Shown piece after piece: positions 51,230-60,378 of a stretch of DNA of 64,000 bases (its first letter is position 1; every line of letters begins with the position of its first letter). A model generated the notes under the pieces. It searched no databases. It saw nothing but the letters and a program-made list of their open reading frames with translations, and was not told the DNA's origin. This stretch comes from DB1 sp049323655 (GTDB lineage: Bacteria > Desulfobacterota > Desulfobulbia > Desulfobulbales > SURF-16): positions 62,001 through 126,000 of the forward strand of contig JBMONO010000051.1 of the NCBI GenBank assembly GCA_049323655.1, written 5' to 3'. Position numbers and translations under genes: made by a program.

Positions 51230-53848
51230 ATGGCCGGACCATGCCCGCCTGCCGCAACGAGACTTCCTGCTCCGAACGGCAAGGAACACTGTTCGCATAC
51301 TCCTCCAACCCGCCACGACATCAGATCCCTTCTGCCGGACAGGCGGTCACCGACGCTGCTCATCGCCGCGGTGATCGTCTTTGCCGCCGGCATCGTCGTG
51401 GCGACCACGATCCCCTGTCGCCCCGTTCTGCTGCTGCCGCCGCTTATCCTTCTCGCCATTGCCGTCATCCTGACATGGAAAAGCAACCATTGGCTCCAGC
51501 AACCGCTGCTGCTCTTCTTTTTCCTTTTCTGCGGCCAGCTGCACGCTTCCGTCCACCTGGCGCCGCCCACTGCGCCATCGCACATCTTTCACCTCTTCGC
51601 CGAGGAGACGGAAGCAACGCTTTCCGGCACCCTGACGGAAGCGCCGGTGGCCTACCCGGACAAGACCAAACTCCTCGTGGCGGTTGACGGCATCATCCGC
51701 CCTCCGGCAACAACAGACGGGCCCGCGACAGCAACAGATCCGATCGGAGCTGCGGCCCGTTTCATCCCGGCAACCGGCATCATCGAACTGGCCATGCGGG
51801 AGCCGCCTGCCGCGGATCTGACCCCTGGCGTAAAGCTGCTGGCCAGGGCGCACATTGCCCGGCCGCAGCGCTACGGCACCCCGGGCAGTTTTGATTATCC
51901 GGCTTTTCTCGCCCGCAAATCGATACATGTCACCGGTTGGATCAGCTCACCGGCCCTGATCCGCACCATCACTCCGGCCCGGGAAGGGTCGCCTCTTCAC
52001 CGTCTCCGCTTTTTCCCCGAAGAGCTCCGCCACCAAATCAATCTCGCCCTCGACCGCATACTGCCCCCGCATCTCAGCGGTCTTTACAAGGCGATTCTGA
52101 CCGGCGACCGCGCCTCCATTCCGCCACAAACCATGGAACGGTTCACCGCAACCGGCGCCGTCCACCTCCTGGCCATTTCCGGCCTGCACATGGGTCTCGT
52201 TGCCGCTGGCACGGGCTGGCTCATCAATCTCCTCCTACGGCGATCGACCTGGCTGCTGCTGCATTTCTCCGTCTGGAAAGTCGCGGCACTGCTCACCATT
52301 CCCTTCCTTTTCAGCTACGCCCTGATCGCCGGTTTCCAGACTCCGGTGATACGCGCCCTGCTCATGACCCTTGTGATCCTGCTCGCCGTCGTGTTTGACC
52401 GGCAATGGCACGTGCCGACCACCATCGCCATTGCCGCCCTTTTGATCCTCATTTTTCAGCCGGCCGCCCTCTTTACCGTATCCTTTCAACTCTCCTTTGC
52501 CGCCGTCATCGCCATTGTCGCCATCCTGCCCCACCTCAGCAACCCGACAACAGACGATGACCTGCCATCCCGCGCTTCGCCCGCCGTTAAAGTGATCGCT
52601 GCAGCTACAAAAAATATTATCCTCGTCTCCTGCGCAGCAACCGCCGGTACTCTGCCGCTGCTCATCTGGCACTTCAACCGTTTTTCACCGCTCGCCGCCT
52701 TTTCCACCCTGCTCCTCGAACCGCTGCTCTGCTTCTGGGCACTGCCCATCGGTTTAATCAGCTGCCCTCTCCTCTTTTTTGCCCCGCAGGTGGCGAAACT
52801 CCTCCTGCACCTCGGGGCAGTGGGGCTTCAGACGGCGGACGTCATCAGCACCCACCTCGCAGCTCTTCCCTTTAGCTCCTTCTGGTTGCCAACCCCGTCC
52901 TGGCCAGAAATTATTGCCTGCTATCTCCTGCTGTCCAGCCTGCTCCTGCTGAAAAAAAATCGAATCGCCCTCGCCGGCTGCTCCATTTCCCTGCTCACCC
53001 TCATCACTGTTCCAATCACCCATCACATCGCAAAGACAGCACGACCGGCCGACCGGGTAGCCGTCATTGACGTGGGCCAGGGCAGCGCGGCACTGGTCAG
53101 CCTGACCGACAACAGCCATGTCCTGATCGATGGCGGCGGAGCAGCGTCCGAGCGTTTCAACCCGGGCAGAAACATCATCGCTCCCTACCTCTGGCATCAA
53201 CGCATCACCCGCCTGGAGGCAGTTATCGTCAGCCATCCGGACGCGGATCACTACAACGGTCTTTTTTTCATTCTGGAACGATTCCGGCCGCGCACCCTCT
53301 GGATCAACGGGGCGGAAAGTCCCGGTCAAGGATATGACGACCTGCTCGACCTGGCAAAACTACTCGGCATTGCCATCCGCATCCCGCAGGAAAACGACGT
53401 GCTACACCAAACAGCCGAGGCACGCCTGATCAATCTCGCCGATTACCACCAAAACGGAGCAGGGCTGAGCGACAACGGCCGCAGTCTCATCATCGCTTTG
53501 GAGAGCAGAGGCCGCCGGTTTCTCTTTCCCGGCGACATCGATACTGAAACGGAAAAAAGGCTGGTGAAAGACAAAAAAAGGATCGCCGCCGACGTCCTGG
53601 TGCTTCCCCATCATGGCAGCAGCTCCTCCAGCAGCGCCGCCTTCCTTGCCGGGGTTTCCCCTCGCTATGCTCTTGTTTCTGCCGGCAAAAGCAGAAGAAA
53701 AGCATTTCCCGGGGACGACGTGCTGGCACGCTGCCAACAGGCGGGTATTACCGTACTCAGCACCGCAACGGATGGTACCATCACCTGTGCCATAACCCCA
53801 GAAGCAATGACGATCACCACCTTCACGGCAGAAAACGGCAAACCGTGA
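51230..53848 (+). CDS. comEC: ComEC/Rec2 DNA uptake channel
   Basis: 872 residues. Several hydrophobic segments near the N-terminus flank a soluble OB-like domain (about 130-240). The Competence domain follows (LLAISGLHMGLVAAGTGWLI and about seven further helices), then a metallo-beta-lactamase-like domain starting VAVIDVGQGSAALV with HPDADHYNGL (the HxxxDH metal motif) and LPHHGSSSSSS. It conducts one DNA strand across the inner membrane and probably degrades the other. The start is uncertain because no clear Shine-Dalgarno precedes ATG 51230. A PilT ATPase gene converges with it. Confidence 0.92.
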   Translation: MAGPCPPAATRLPAPNGKEHCSHTPPTRHDIRSLLPDRRSPTLLIAAVIVFAAGIVVATTIPCRPVLLLPPLILLAIAVILTWKSNHWLQQPLLLFFFLFCGQLHASVHLAPPTAPSHIFHLFAEETEATLSGTLTEAPVAYPDKTKLLVAVDGIIRPPATTDGPATATDPIGAAARFIPATGIIELAMREPPAADLTPGVKLLARAHIARPQRYGTPGSFDYPAFLARKSIHVTGWISSPALIRTITPAREGSPLHRLRFFPEELRHQINLALDRILPPHLSGLYKAILTGDRASIPPQTMERFTATGAVHLLAISGLHMGLVAAGTGWLINLLLRRSTWLLLHFSVWKVAALLTIPFLFSYALIAGFQTPVIRALLMTLVILLAVVFDRQWHVPTTIAIAALLILIFQPAALFTVSFQLSFAAVIAIVAILPHLSNPTTDDDLPSRASPAVKVIAAATKNIILVSCAATAGTLPLLIWHFNRFSPLAAFSTLLLEPLLCFWALPIGLISCPLLFFAPQVAKLLLHLGAVGLQTADVISTHLAALPFSSFWLPTPSWPEIIACYLLLSSLLLLKKNRIALAGCSISLLTLITVPITHHIAKTARPADRVAVIDVGQGSAALVSLTDNSHVLIDGGGAASERFNPGRNIIAPYLWHQRITRLEAVIVSHPDADHYNGLFFILERFRPRTLWINGAESPGQGYDDLLDLAKLLGIAIRIPQENDVLHQTAEARLINLADYHQNGAGLSDNGRSLIIALESRGRRFLFPGDIDTETEKRLVKDKKRIAADVLVLPHHGSSSSSSAAFLAGVSPRYALVSAGKSRRKAFPGDDVLARCQQAGITVLSTATDGTITCAITPEAMTITTFTAENGKP

Positions 53849-53862
53849 CGAGCACAATTTGT

Positions 53863-53963
53863 CGGAATCGTAAAAAGACACGATTCCGACGGACGGCCCA
53901 TTGCAGCTCGTTGTTTTCTCGTTCCCGCCCACCACGATTTATTATTTTTTTTACGGGACCATC
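53863..53963 (+). repeat. Type B dispersed repeat, copy 3
   Basis: 101 bases: CGGAATCGT hairpin ACGATTCCG, GACGGACGGCC, GCAGCTCGTTGTTTTC, and TTTTACGGGACC at the end. The right half is AT-shifted compared with the others (TTTATTATTTTTTTT). It separates convergent comEC and pilT and could terminate both. Confidence 0.85.
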
Positions 53964-53968
53964 TGCTT

Positions 53969-55051
53969 TCAGACATCGGTAAAATCGGTGGGCGGCTTAC
54001 TGAGAAACTGGACAAATTTTCCCTTGTCAATACAGTTCGAATAGGCGGCATCCGGGGAAATCCAGCCATTGGTAAGATGCTCCATAATGGCATCGTCCAG
54101 GGTCTGCATGCCGTAGCGCTTGCCGGTTTGCATAGCAGATGGAATCTGATAGGTCTTCCCCTCACGGATCAGGTTGCGGACTGCCGGGGTGCAGATGAGA
54201 ATCTCCAGGGCCGCGCATCTCCCCTTGACATCAATCCTCTTGAACAGGGTTTGCGACACCACAGCCTTGAGGGCGTCGGCCAGGGTGGAACGCACCTGGG
54301 CCTGTTGGCTGGAAGGAAAAATCTCGATGACCCTGTCCACCGTTTTGGCGGCGTTGAGGGTGTGGAGGGTGCCGAAGACGAGATGGCCGGTCATGGCCGC
54401 TTCCATGGCCAGGGCAATGGTTTCCAGATCACGCATCTCGCCCACCAGGATGATGTCGGGATCCTCGCGCAAGGCTCCGCGCAAGGCCGCCGAAAAACTC
54501 TTGGTGTGCAGGCCGACCTCACGATGGTTGACGATACACTTCTTACTTCTATGCACAAACTCAATGGGGTCTTCGATAGTCAGGATATGATCGCTGCGCG
54601 AGGCGTTGGCCTCATCGACGATGGCTGCCAAAGTGGTTGACTTGCCGCTACCGGTCGGCCCGGTGACCAAAACCATACCTTTTGGCAGATAGGCAAGCTT
54701 CTTGATGACCCCCGGCAGTTTCAACTGATCACAACTCAAAATTTCACTGGGGATTTCACGAAAAACTGCGCCAATACCGTATTTCTGCTGAAAGAGATTG
54801 CCGCGGTACCTGGCCAGGCCGGGAATCTCGTAGCCGAAGTCGACATCGCCCGTCTCCTCAAAATGCTTGGCCTTATCTTCGCTGACAATCTCATACAGCA
54901 TCGCTTTCAAGGTGTCGTTGTCAAGCACCTTGTATTTGACCCGCTCCATATCACCACGGATTCGCAATACCGGCTGTTGGCCGGCGACCAGATGCAGGTC
55001 CGAGGCCCCCTGGTCGTTCATCAGTTTAAAAAAGGCATCAATCTGTGCCAT
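53969..55051 (-). CDS. pilT: Type IV pilus retraction ATPase PilT
   Basis: 360 residues from ATG 55051, with AAGGAGG six bases upstream; the frame is open much further but loses coding character. Walker A GPTGSGKSTT, Walker B ILVGEMRDLET with the GEMRD of the family, HLVFGTLHTLNAA, and the PilT-specific AVRNLIREGKTYQIPSAMQ. It depolymerises pili for twitching, DNA uptake or surface sensing. No other pil gene is in the window. The 272-base upstream gap contains a GGCC-rich hairpin and AT-rich promoter-like sequence but no gene. Confidence 0.95.
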   Translation of the reverse strand: MAQIDAFFKLMNDQGASDLHLVAGQQPVLRIRGDMERVKYKVLDNDTLKAMLYEIVSEDKAKHFEETGDVDFGYEIPGLARYRGNLFQQKYGIGAVFREIPSEILSCDQLKLPGVIKKLAYLPKGMVLVTGPTGSGKSTTLAAIVDEANASRSDHILTIEDPIEFVHRSKKCIVNHREVGLHTKSFSAALRGALREDPDIILVGEMRDLETIALAMEAAMTGHLVFGTLHTLNAAKTVDRVIEIFPSSQQAQVRSTLADALKAVVSQTLFKRIDVKGRCAALEILICTPAVRNLIREGKTYQIPSAMQTGKRYGMQTLDDAIMEHLTNGWISPDAAYSNCIDKGKFVQFLSKPPTDFTDV

Positions 55052-55323
55052 GCATTCCTCCTTGGGTAAAAGCGTCTCCACAAGCGTGAAAGCAACAGCC
55101 TGGGGCGGGTAGGGAAAAAACAAAAAGGTGACCGATGCTGGCCATGCCGATTCCGCGGTATTATCATAACAACAGCAATATCTATTATTCAAACAAATAA
55201 TACAGGCCGTCACCGGCAAAAACCGGAGTCCGGCCAGAAACAGCCGGCCGGCATCCGACAAAAATCGGCGCCAATCCGGGTAATGTGCTTGCGGACCTGT
55301 CAAGGAGCGGCTAAGATTTACAA

Positions 55324-56262
55324 ATGCAACGGATCGATCTTCATCTCCATTCAACCTGCTCCGATGGCACCATGTCCCCTGAGGAACTGGTGGCGGAGGC
55401 GGATCGTCTCGGTATCTCGGCCATCTCGATCACCGATCACGACACCGCAGCAGGGACAGACGCGGCAATGGCGGCCGGCAGAAAAAGGGGAATCGAGATT
55501 ATCGCCGGCATTGAGCTCAGCGCCTGCCACGATGACTCCCCTCTGCACATCCTGGGATACGGCTTTTCGCATACATCTGCCGACTTACAGAAAAAACTCG
55601 CGGCAATCCAAGCGGCCCGCCAGCAACGCAACGATGCGATCCTGAACAATCTGGCTGCGCACGGCATCACGGTGAGTCGTGAGGAATTGCGGCAACGGGC
55701 CGGTGACGGGCAGACCGGCAGGCCGCATATCGCCGCCCTGCTGGTGGAAAAACACGTCGTTCGCACACCGGACGAGGCCTTTGCCCGTTACCTGCGCCGA
55801 GGAGGCCTCGCTTACGCGGAAAGACAGCAACTCGCAGCAGCTGACGCCATCGCCCTGATCCGCGAAGCCGGCGGCATTGCCGTCCTCGCCCACCCCTTAA
55901 GCCCGGACCGAACCGTGGCGTCACTCCCCGCCCTGCTCGAACAACTGCGCGATCTGGGACTGGGCGGGGCCGAGGCCTATTACCCGACCTATTCCGCCGC
56001 GGAGCAGAAAACGATCGTCGCCTGCTGTCGTGAGCTGGGGCTGCTGGTGACCGGCGGCAGCGATTTTCACGGAATAGCCAGAAATGGTGTTGGCTTGGGA
56101 GGCGGCAAGAAGCATCGGATCCCCTATGAGTTATACGCGGAACTGATAAAACGGCTGGAAGCCGCTCCCCTCTCCGCCGGGACCACGGCGGCACTGTCTC
56201 TAGCGACGGCCTTCCTGCGGGCAGATGATCGTTCCGCAAAGAAAACCGAGCACGTGACATGA
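55324..56262 (+). CDS. PHP-domain phosphoesterase (RNase AM / 3',5'-nucleotide bisphosphatase type)
   Basis: 312 residues. Metal ligands in PHP order: HLHSTCSDGTMSP at residue 6, SITDHDT, AGIELSA, IAVLAHPL and GGSDFHG. This set matches YciV/RnmPAP-type enzymes, which degrade oligoribonucleotides and 3',5'-nucleotide bisphosphates. Only a distant AAGGAG (16 bases) precedes the ATG. The stop overlaps the start of the following NtrC-type regulator (ATGA), so the pair is translated together; the link between the two is unknown. Confidence 0.88.
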   Translation: MQRIDLHLHSTCSDGTMSPEELVAEADRLGISAISITDHDTAAGTDAAMAAGRKRGIEIIAGIELSACHDDSPLHILGYGFSHTSADLQKKLAAIQAARQQRNDAILNNLAAHGITVSREELRQRAGDGQTGRPHIAALLVEKHVVRTPDEAFARYLRRGGLAYAERQQLAAADAIALIREAGGIAVLAHPLSPDRTVASLPALLEQLRDLGLGGAEAYYPTYSAAEQKTIVACCRELGLLVTGGSDFHGIARNGVGLGGGKKHRIPYELYAELIKRLEAAPLSAGTTAALSLATAFLRADDRSAKKTEHVT

Positions 56263-57647
56263 ATACCATTCTGGTCGTCGATGATGAACCCAATTACCTG
56301 ATCATCCTGGCGGAACTGTTGCGGGACGAGGGGTTCGAGGTTCTGACCGCTGAAAACGGCAAAAAGGCCCTGGAGATAATCGGCACCTCGGATCTGGATC
56401 TGGTCCTCACCGACATGCAGATGCCGGTCATGGGCGGCATGGAGCTGTTGAAAAAAGTCAAGGGAATGAATCCCGATCTGCCGGTCATCCTGCTGACGGC
56501 CTACGGCGAGGTGGAAAAGGCGGTTGCCGCCATGCGCGACGGCGCCTTCAACTACCTGACCAAGCCGTTCAAGAATACCGAATTGATCGCCAACATCACC
56601 AAGGCGATAGATCATTATTCCCTGCTTCGGGAAAACATGCGCCTGCGCAGCGAGATGCGGCAACGGTCCAGTTTCTCCGAAATGATCGGGAAAAACAAAC
56701 AGATCCGGCAACTCTTTTCCCTTATCGAAAAGATCGCCCCGACCCAGGCGTCGGTCCTCATCACCGGTGAATCGGGCACGGGCAAGGAGCTGGTGGCCCG
56801 TGCCATCCACAGCAACAGCCCCCGAGAAAAGCAACCCTTCATCTCGATCAACTGCGCCGCCCTGCCGGAGTCTTTGCTTGAAAGCGAACTCTTCGGCCAC
56901 GAAAAAGGGGCGTTCACCGGCGCCATTGCCCTGCGAAAGGGCCGATTCGAGCTGGCGGACCAGGGTACTCTCTTTCTCGACGAAATCGGCGAAATGCCGC
57001 TCGGACTCCAGGCAAAACTGCTGCGTATCCTGCAGCAGAAAACCTTTCAACGGGTGGGCGGCACCGAGGAACAGAAGGTGGACGTCCGCATTGTCGCAGC
57101 CACCAACAAGGATCTCAAGCAGGAGGTCGAGGAAGGTCGTTTCCGGGAAGACCTCTACTACCGGCTCAATGTGCTCCACCTCCACCTTCCTCCCTTGCGG
57201 GAGAGGGCAGACGACATTCCCCTGCTGGTGCATCATTTCATGAACAAATTCGCCAGACAGCTCAACAAACCGGAGCTCAAGATCGATCCGGCCGCATTGC
57301 GGTATCTCACCGTTCTGCCATGGGAAGGCAATATCCGTGAGCTGGAGAATACCATTGAGCGGGCCAGCATTCTCTGCACGGACAATATCATCCGGCAAAG
57401 CGACGTTCTGCCGGACAGCGTCTCCCTCACGGACACCGATCAGCCCCAGCGCCCCGCCCGGCTCCCGGACGACATTTCCGCCGAGGGCACCCCGCTGCCG
57501 CAGCTGCTTGACGCCATTGAAGAAAAAGTGCTGCGCAATGCCCTGGAAAAAGCCGACTATATCCAGACAAAGGCGGCAAAGGAGCTCGGTATCACCAAAA
57601 GTCTGCTCCAGTATAAAATGAAAAAATTCAACATCAGGAAAAAATGA
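56259..57647 (+). CDS. NtrC-family sigma-54-dependent response regulator
   Basis: 462 residues. Receiver with Asp8/Asp9 and phospho-acceptor Asp52 (VLTDMQMP); AAA+ with GESGTGKELVARAIH, GAFTGA and TLFLDEIGEMPL; C-terminal Fis-type helix-turn-helix IQTKAAKELGITKSLLQYKM. It activates RpoN-dependent promoters after phosphorylation. Translation is coupled to the PHP gene; no cognate kinase is visible. Its stop codon overlaps the first bases of a type A repeat, so the transcript probably ends in or reads through that palindrome. Confidence 0.94.
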   Translation: MNTILVVDDEPNYLIILAELLRDEGFEVLTAENGKKALEIIGTSDLDLVLTDMQMPVMGGMELLKKVKGMNPDLPVILLTAYGEVEKAVAAMRDGAFNYLTKPFKNTELIANITKAIDHYSLLRENMRLRSEMRQRSSFSEMIGKNKQIRQLFSLIEKIAPTQASVLITGESGTGKELVARAIHSNSPREKQPFISINCAALPESLLESELFGHEKGAFTGAIALRKGRFELADQGTLFLDEIGEMPLGLQAKLLRILQQKTFQRVGGTEEQKVDVRIVAATNKDLKQEVEEGRFREDLYYRLNVLHLHLPPLRERADDIPLLVHHFMNKFARQLNKPELKIDPAALRYLTVLPWEGNIRELENTIERASILCTDNIIRQSDVLPDSVSLTDTDQPQRPARLPDDISAEGTPLPQLLDAIEEKVLRNALEKADYIQTKAAKELGITKSLLQYKMKKFNIRKK

Positions 57648-57778
57648 TGGTCTCGTAAAAACAGAAAATCAACCACCGAGATCACAGATCACCAGGAGGG
57701 AACCAGTTGCAATTTAAGAAGTCTTCGCTGCTCGCTCTGAGCGCTCTGTGATAAAAAAAGACCTTTCCCGATTTTGTC
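57646..57778 (+). repeat. Type A dispersed palindromic repeat, copy 5 (diverged)
   Basis: 133 bases from GATGGTCTCGTAAAAACAG to GACCTTTCCCGATTTTGTC. Arm sequences have drifted (CACCGAGATCACAGATCAC; GCTCTGAGCGCTCTGTG), but the centre TTGCAATTTAAGAAG and ends are recognisable. Its first two bases belong to the stop codon of the preceding regulator gene. Confidence 0.8.
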
Positions 57779-57877
57779 AAAAAATACAGGGGACCTCTTC
57801 CGACCGCGACCGGCCGAGAAAATTATGTTTTACAAAGAGTGGCCGATCTGTTCAAAATAGAATAAAGGAGCCAACCC

Positions 57878-58285
57878 GTGACACCTAGCGACATCTTTCA
57901 CATTACAGCTTCGATCGGCATCGTCCTGTTTGTTGCAGTGCTTGTCCCGACCCTGGCCCAGATCAGGCGAACCGCCCGCAAGGCGGAAGAGACCCTTGAG
58001 GCCATCAATCGGGAGATCGAACCATTGCTCGCCAAGGCTACGGAGACAAGTTCCGAGCTGCAACTGCTCACCGTCTCCTTGAACGAGAAGGTCGAACAGG
58101 CTGACAGCATCATAGCCACCCTGCAGCAGACCGGGGAGACCCTGCTGTCCACGGCAAACCTGGTCAAGAAGACGGTCACTCCGGTTATCGCCCAGATCGG
58201 CGGCATTTCCGCCGGTGTTGCGGCATTCACCAGTTTTTTCAAGAAAAATGAACCCCCACCGGAAAGGAGGTATTTCGATGAATAG
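57878..58285 (+). CDS. DUF948-like membrane-anchored coiled-coil protein
   Basis: 135 residues from GTG 57878, with AAAGGAG seven bases upstream. One N-terminal helix (ASIGIVLFVAVLVPTLAQI) then a helical stalk (RRTARKAEETLEAINREI, LNEKVEQADSIIATLQQTGE). The architecture matches the DUF948 family often paired with YtxH proteins and linked to general stress or envelope functions. It overlaps the YtxH gene by eight bases. No enzymatic motif is present. Confidence 0.85.
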   Translation: MTPSDIFHITASIGIVLFVAVLVPTLAQIRRTARKAEETLEAINREIEPLLAKATETSSELQLLTVSLNEKVEQADSIIATLQQTGETLLSTANLVKKTVTPVIAQIGGISAGVAAFTSFFKKNEPPPERRYFDE

Positions 58286-58661
58286 AGATGATTCATGCAA
58301 TACAAATGTGGCACTGGTGTCTTTTTTGGCAGGCACCGTCATTGGCGCCGGCATCGCCCTGCTCGTCGCCCCGCGCACTGGGGAAGAGACGCGGCGGATC
58401 ATCAAGGATTACGGCCATGACCTGGCGGACAAAACCGGAAAATTGCCTGAGCAGATGAAAGGATCGGCTGAACAGGCAATGGAGCGGGGCCGGGAGATGA
58501 TCGAAAGGGGCAAAAAGATGATCAACCGGGGCACCGATCTGATCAATCATGGCAAAGAGTATCTTGACGAGAAAAAACAGGCGCTGAGCGCCGCCATTGA
58601 GGCAGGAAAGGAGGCAATGGAGCAGGAAAAGGAAAAGCTCTCCGCCTCTTTTGACGATTAA
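58278..58661 (+). CDS. YtxH-domain protein
   Basis: 127 residues. AAAGGAGG precedes ATG 58278. The N-terminal hydrophobic glycine-rich segment FLAGTVIGAGIALLVAPRTG, followed at once by EETRR, is the YtxH signature. The rest is amphipathic and Lys/Glu-rich with repeats of (M)IERGKKMI(N)RG, like LEA-type or stress proteins. It likely works with the overlapping DUF948 protein at the membrane. Role unproven. Confidence 0.88.
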   Translation: MNRDDSCNTNVALVSFLAGTVIGAGIALLVAPRTGEETRRIIKDYGHDLADKTGKLPEQMKGSAEQAMERGREMIERGKKMINRGTDLINHGKEYLDEKKQALSAAIEAGKEAMEQEKEKLSASFDD

Positions 58662-58681
58662 TTCCGTGAACCAGGAAAACG

Positions 58682-58711
58682 GCCGGGATCGCAGGGAATG
58701 CGCATCCCGGC
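58682..58711. terminator. Inverted repeat between convergent YtxH and nadK genes
   Basis: GCCGGGAT (58682-58689) and ATCCCGGC (58704-58711), perfect 8-base stem, 14-base loop, no T-run; termination in either direction is possible. Confidence 0.5.
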
Positions 58712-58728
58712 TGACGGACGGGCGACGT

Positions 58729-59553
58729 TCACATCCCCTCCAGCATCCCGCCCCAGTTCAATTTGCACCGCAGAATATCGAAGTAGCCTTTCTGCGGTGA
58801 ACAGATGAGGCGCAGCGGCTTTTCCGAGGTAACAACATCGAGATTGTCCGCTTCCCGCATGTCCCAGGCGAACTGCCCGTCAACAATCACCTTGACGTCG
58901 GCTGCGGCCCCGGCCAGTCGGGTACATAAACGCACTGCGGCGGGCAACAGCACCGGACGACTTTCCAGCATAAAAGGACAGATCGGCGTCACCATGACCG
59001 CGGCCAGGCCGGGATGGACAATGGGTCCGCCGGCCGAAAGATTGTAGGCAGTGGAGCCGGTCGGAGTGGAAAAGATCAGGCCGTCCGCCTTGTAGGTATT
59101 GAGATATTCACTGTCCACCCAGGTACAGAGCCGCACCAGCCGGTCGATAGTGCCCTTGCTAACGACAACGTCATTGAGGGCATGGCGCCAGGGGCTAGCG
59201 GTACCGTGGCCCCGCAGTCTGACCTTGAGCATAATCCGCTCTTCGATTACCGCCGATCCGGCAAGAATGGCGGCAAACGCCTGCTGCCACTCACTTTCCG
59301 CCACCTCGGTCAGAAAACCGAGATTGCCGAGATTCACTCCAACCACCGGCACCTGACACTGACTCGCTTCCTCTGCAACATGCAGCAGGGTGCCATCACC
59401 GCCGAGGATAATGAGAATATCGAGTTCCGGACCGATAACATCAATAACGGTGGTTACCGCACGTTCGGCAAACCAGGCAACCATCTCACGGACGAGAAAC
59501 CTGGCCTGCTCCGAATCTTTTTTCAGGATGATTCCGACTTTTCGTACCTGCAT
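58729..59553 (-). CDS. nadK: NAD kinase
   Basis: 274 residues. The defining GGDGTLLHVAEEA and GVNLGNLGFLTEV motifs are followed by YKADGLIFSTPTGSTAYNLSAGGPIVHP. It phosphorylates NAD to NADP. It begins nine bases after the proC stop, with AAGG two bases before the ATG, so the genes are probably co-transcribed. It is the last gene of a proC-nadK unit. Confidence 0.96.
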   Translation of the reverse strand: MQVRKVGIILKKDSEQARFLVREMVAWFAERAVTTVIDVIGPELDILIILGGDGTLLHVAEEASQCQVPVVGVNLGNLGFLTEVAESEWQQAFAAILAGSAVIEERIMLKVRLRGHGTASPWRHALNDVVVSKGTIDRLVRLCTWVDSEYLNTYKADGLIFSTPTGSTAYNLSAGGPIVHPGLAAVMVTPICPFMLESRPVLLPAAVRLCTRLAGAAADVKVIVDGQFAWDMREADNLDVVTSEKPLRLICSPQKGYFDILRCKLNWGGMLEGM

Positions 59554-59562
59554 GGCCTTGAC

Positions 59563-60378
59563 TCAGACCAGCCTGCCCAGCTCTTCCGATCGTCTGGTGG
59601 CTGCCTCGACGGCAGTCATAACGCCTGCCTTAAAGCCGGCCTTTTCCAGCTCATGAAGGCCGGCAATGGTGGTGCCGCCCGGCGAGGTGACCATCGCCTT
59701 GAGCTCGGCCGGGTGCTTGCCGGTTTCCATGGCCAGCCGAACTGAACCAAGCACCGTCTGCAGCACCAGCAGTTCCGCATCATGGCGGCCGAGTCCCATC
59801 TTAACGCCGCCGTCAACCAGGGAATCGATAAACTGAAAGACATAGGCCGGACCGCTGCCGCTCAGTCCGGTGACGGCATCCAGATAATTCTCCGGCAGAA
59901 TAACCGAGCGCCCAACCGCGGAAAAAATCCGTTCAGCGATCTCCAGATCCTCACGGCTTGCCGCACTGCCCCCGCTCAACGCCGAAGCACCCTCCAGCAC
60001 CAGGGCCGGCGTATTGGGCATGACCCGAATGACCCGACAGCCAGGCGCCAACCGCTTTTCCATGAACGCAATGGGAATGCCGGCGGCAATGGAAATCACC
60101 AGATGCCGGACATCGAGCCAGCTCCGGCATCCGTCCAGCAAAACTCCCATGATCTGCGGCTTCACCGCCAGGATGATGATCGCGCACTCCGCCAGGGCTT
60201 CAGGAGAGGCGGTCACACCGATGCCATATTCCTTTTCCAGCAGACTCCGCCGTTTTTCATCCGGGTCAACCGCAAGGATATCAGTGCTGTCGGCAAGCCC
60301 TGCCCTGACAATTCCCTTAACAAGCGCCTCGGCCATGCGACCGCCGCCGAGAAAACCGATTTTACCCTGCAATTTCAT
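59563..60378 (-). CDS. proC: Pyrroline-5-carboxylate reductase
   Basis: 271 residues from ATG 60378, with AGGAA upstream; the frame extends 25 codons further without similarity. N-terminal Rossmann motif GFLGGGRMAEALVKGI, VKPQIMGVLL, RVMPNTPALV and the C-terminal family stretch VTGLSGSGPAYVFQFIDSLVDGGVKMGL. It makes proline from pyrroline-5-carboxylate with NAD(P)H. nadK follows closely, giving a reductase and its cofactor enzyme in one unit. Confidence 0.96.
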   Translation of the reverse strand: MKLQGKIGFLGGGRMAEALVKGIVRAGLADSTDILAVDPDEKRRSLLEKEYGIGVTASPEALAECAIIILAVKPQIMGVLLDGCRSWLDVRHLVISIAAGIPIAFMEKRLAPGCRVIRVMPNTPALVLEGASALSGGSAASREDLEIAERIFSAVGRSVILPENYLDAVTGLSGSGPAYVFQFIDSLVDGGVKMGLGRHDAELLVLQTVLGSVRLAMETGKHPAELKAMVTSPGGTTIAGLHELEKAGFKAGVMTAVEAATRRSEELGRLV

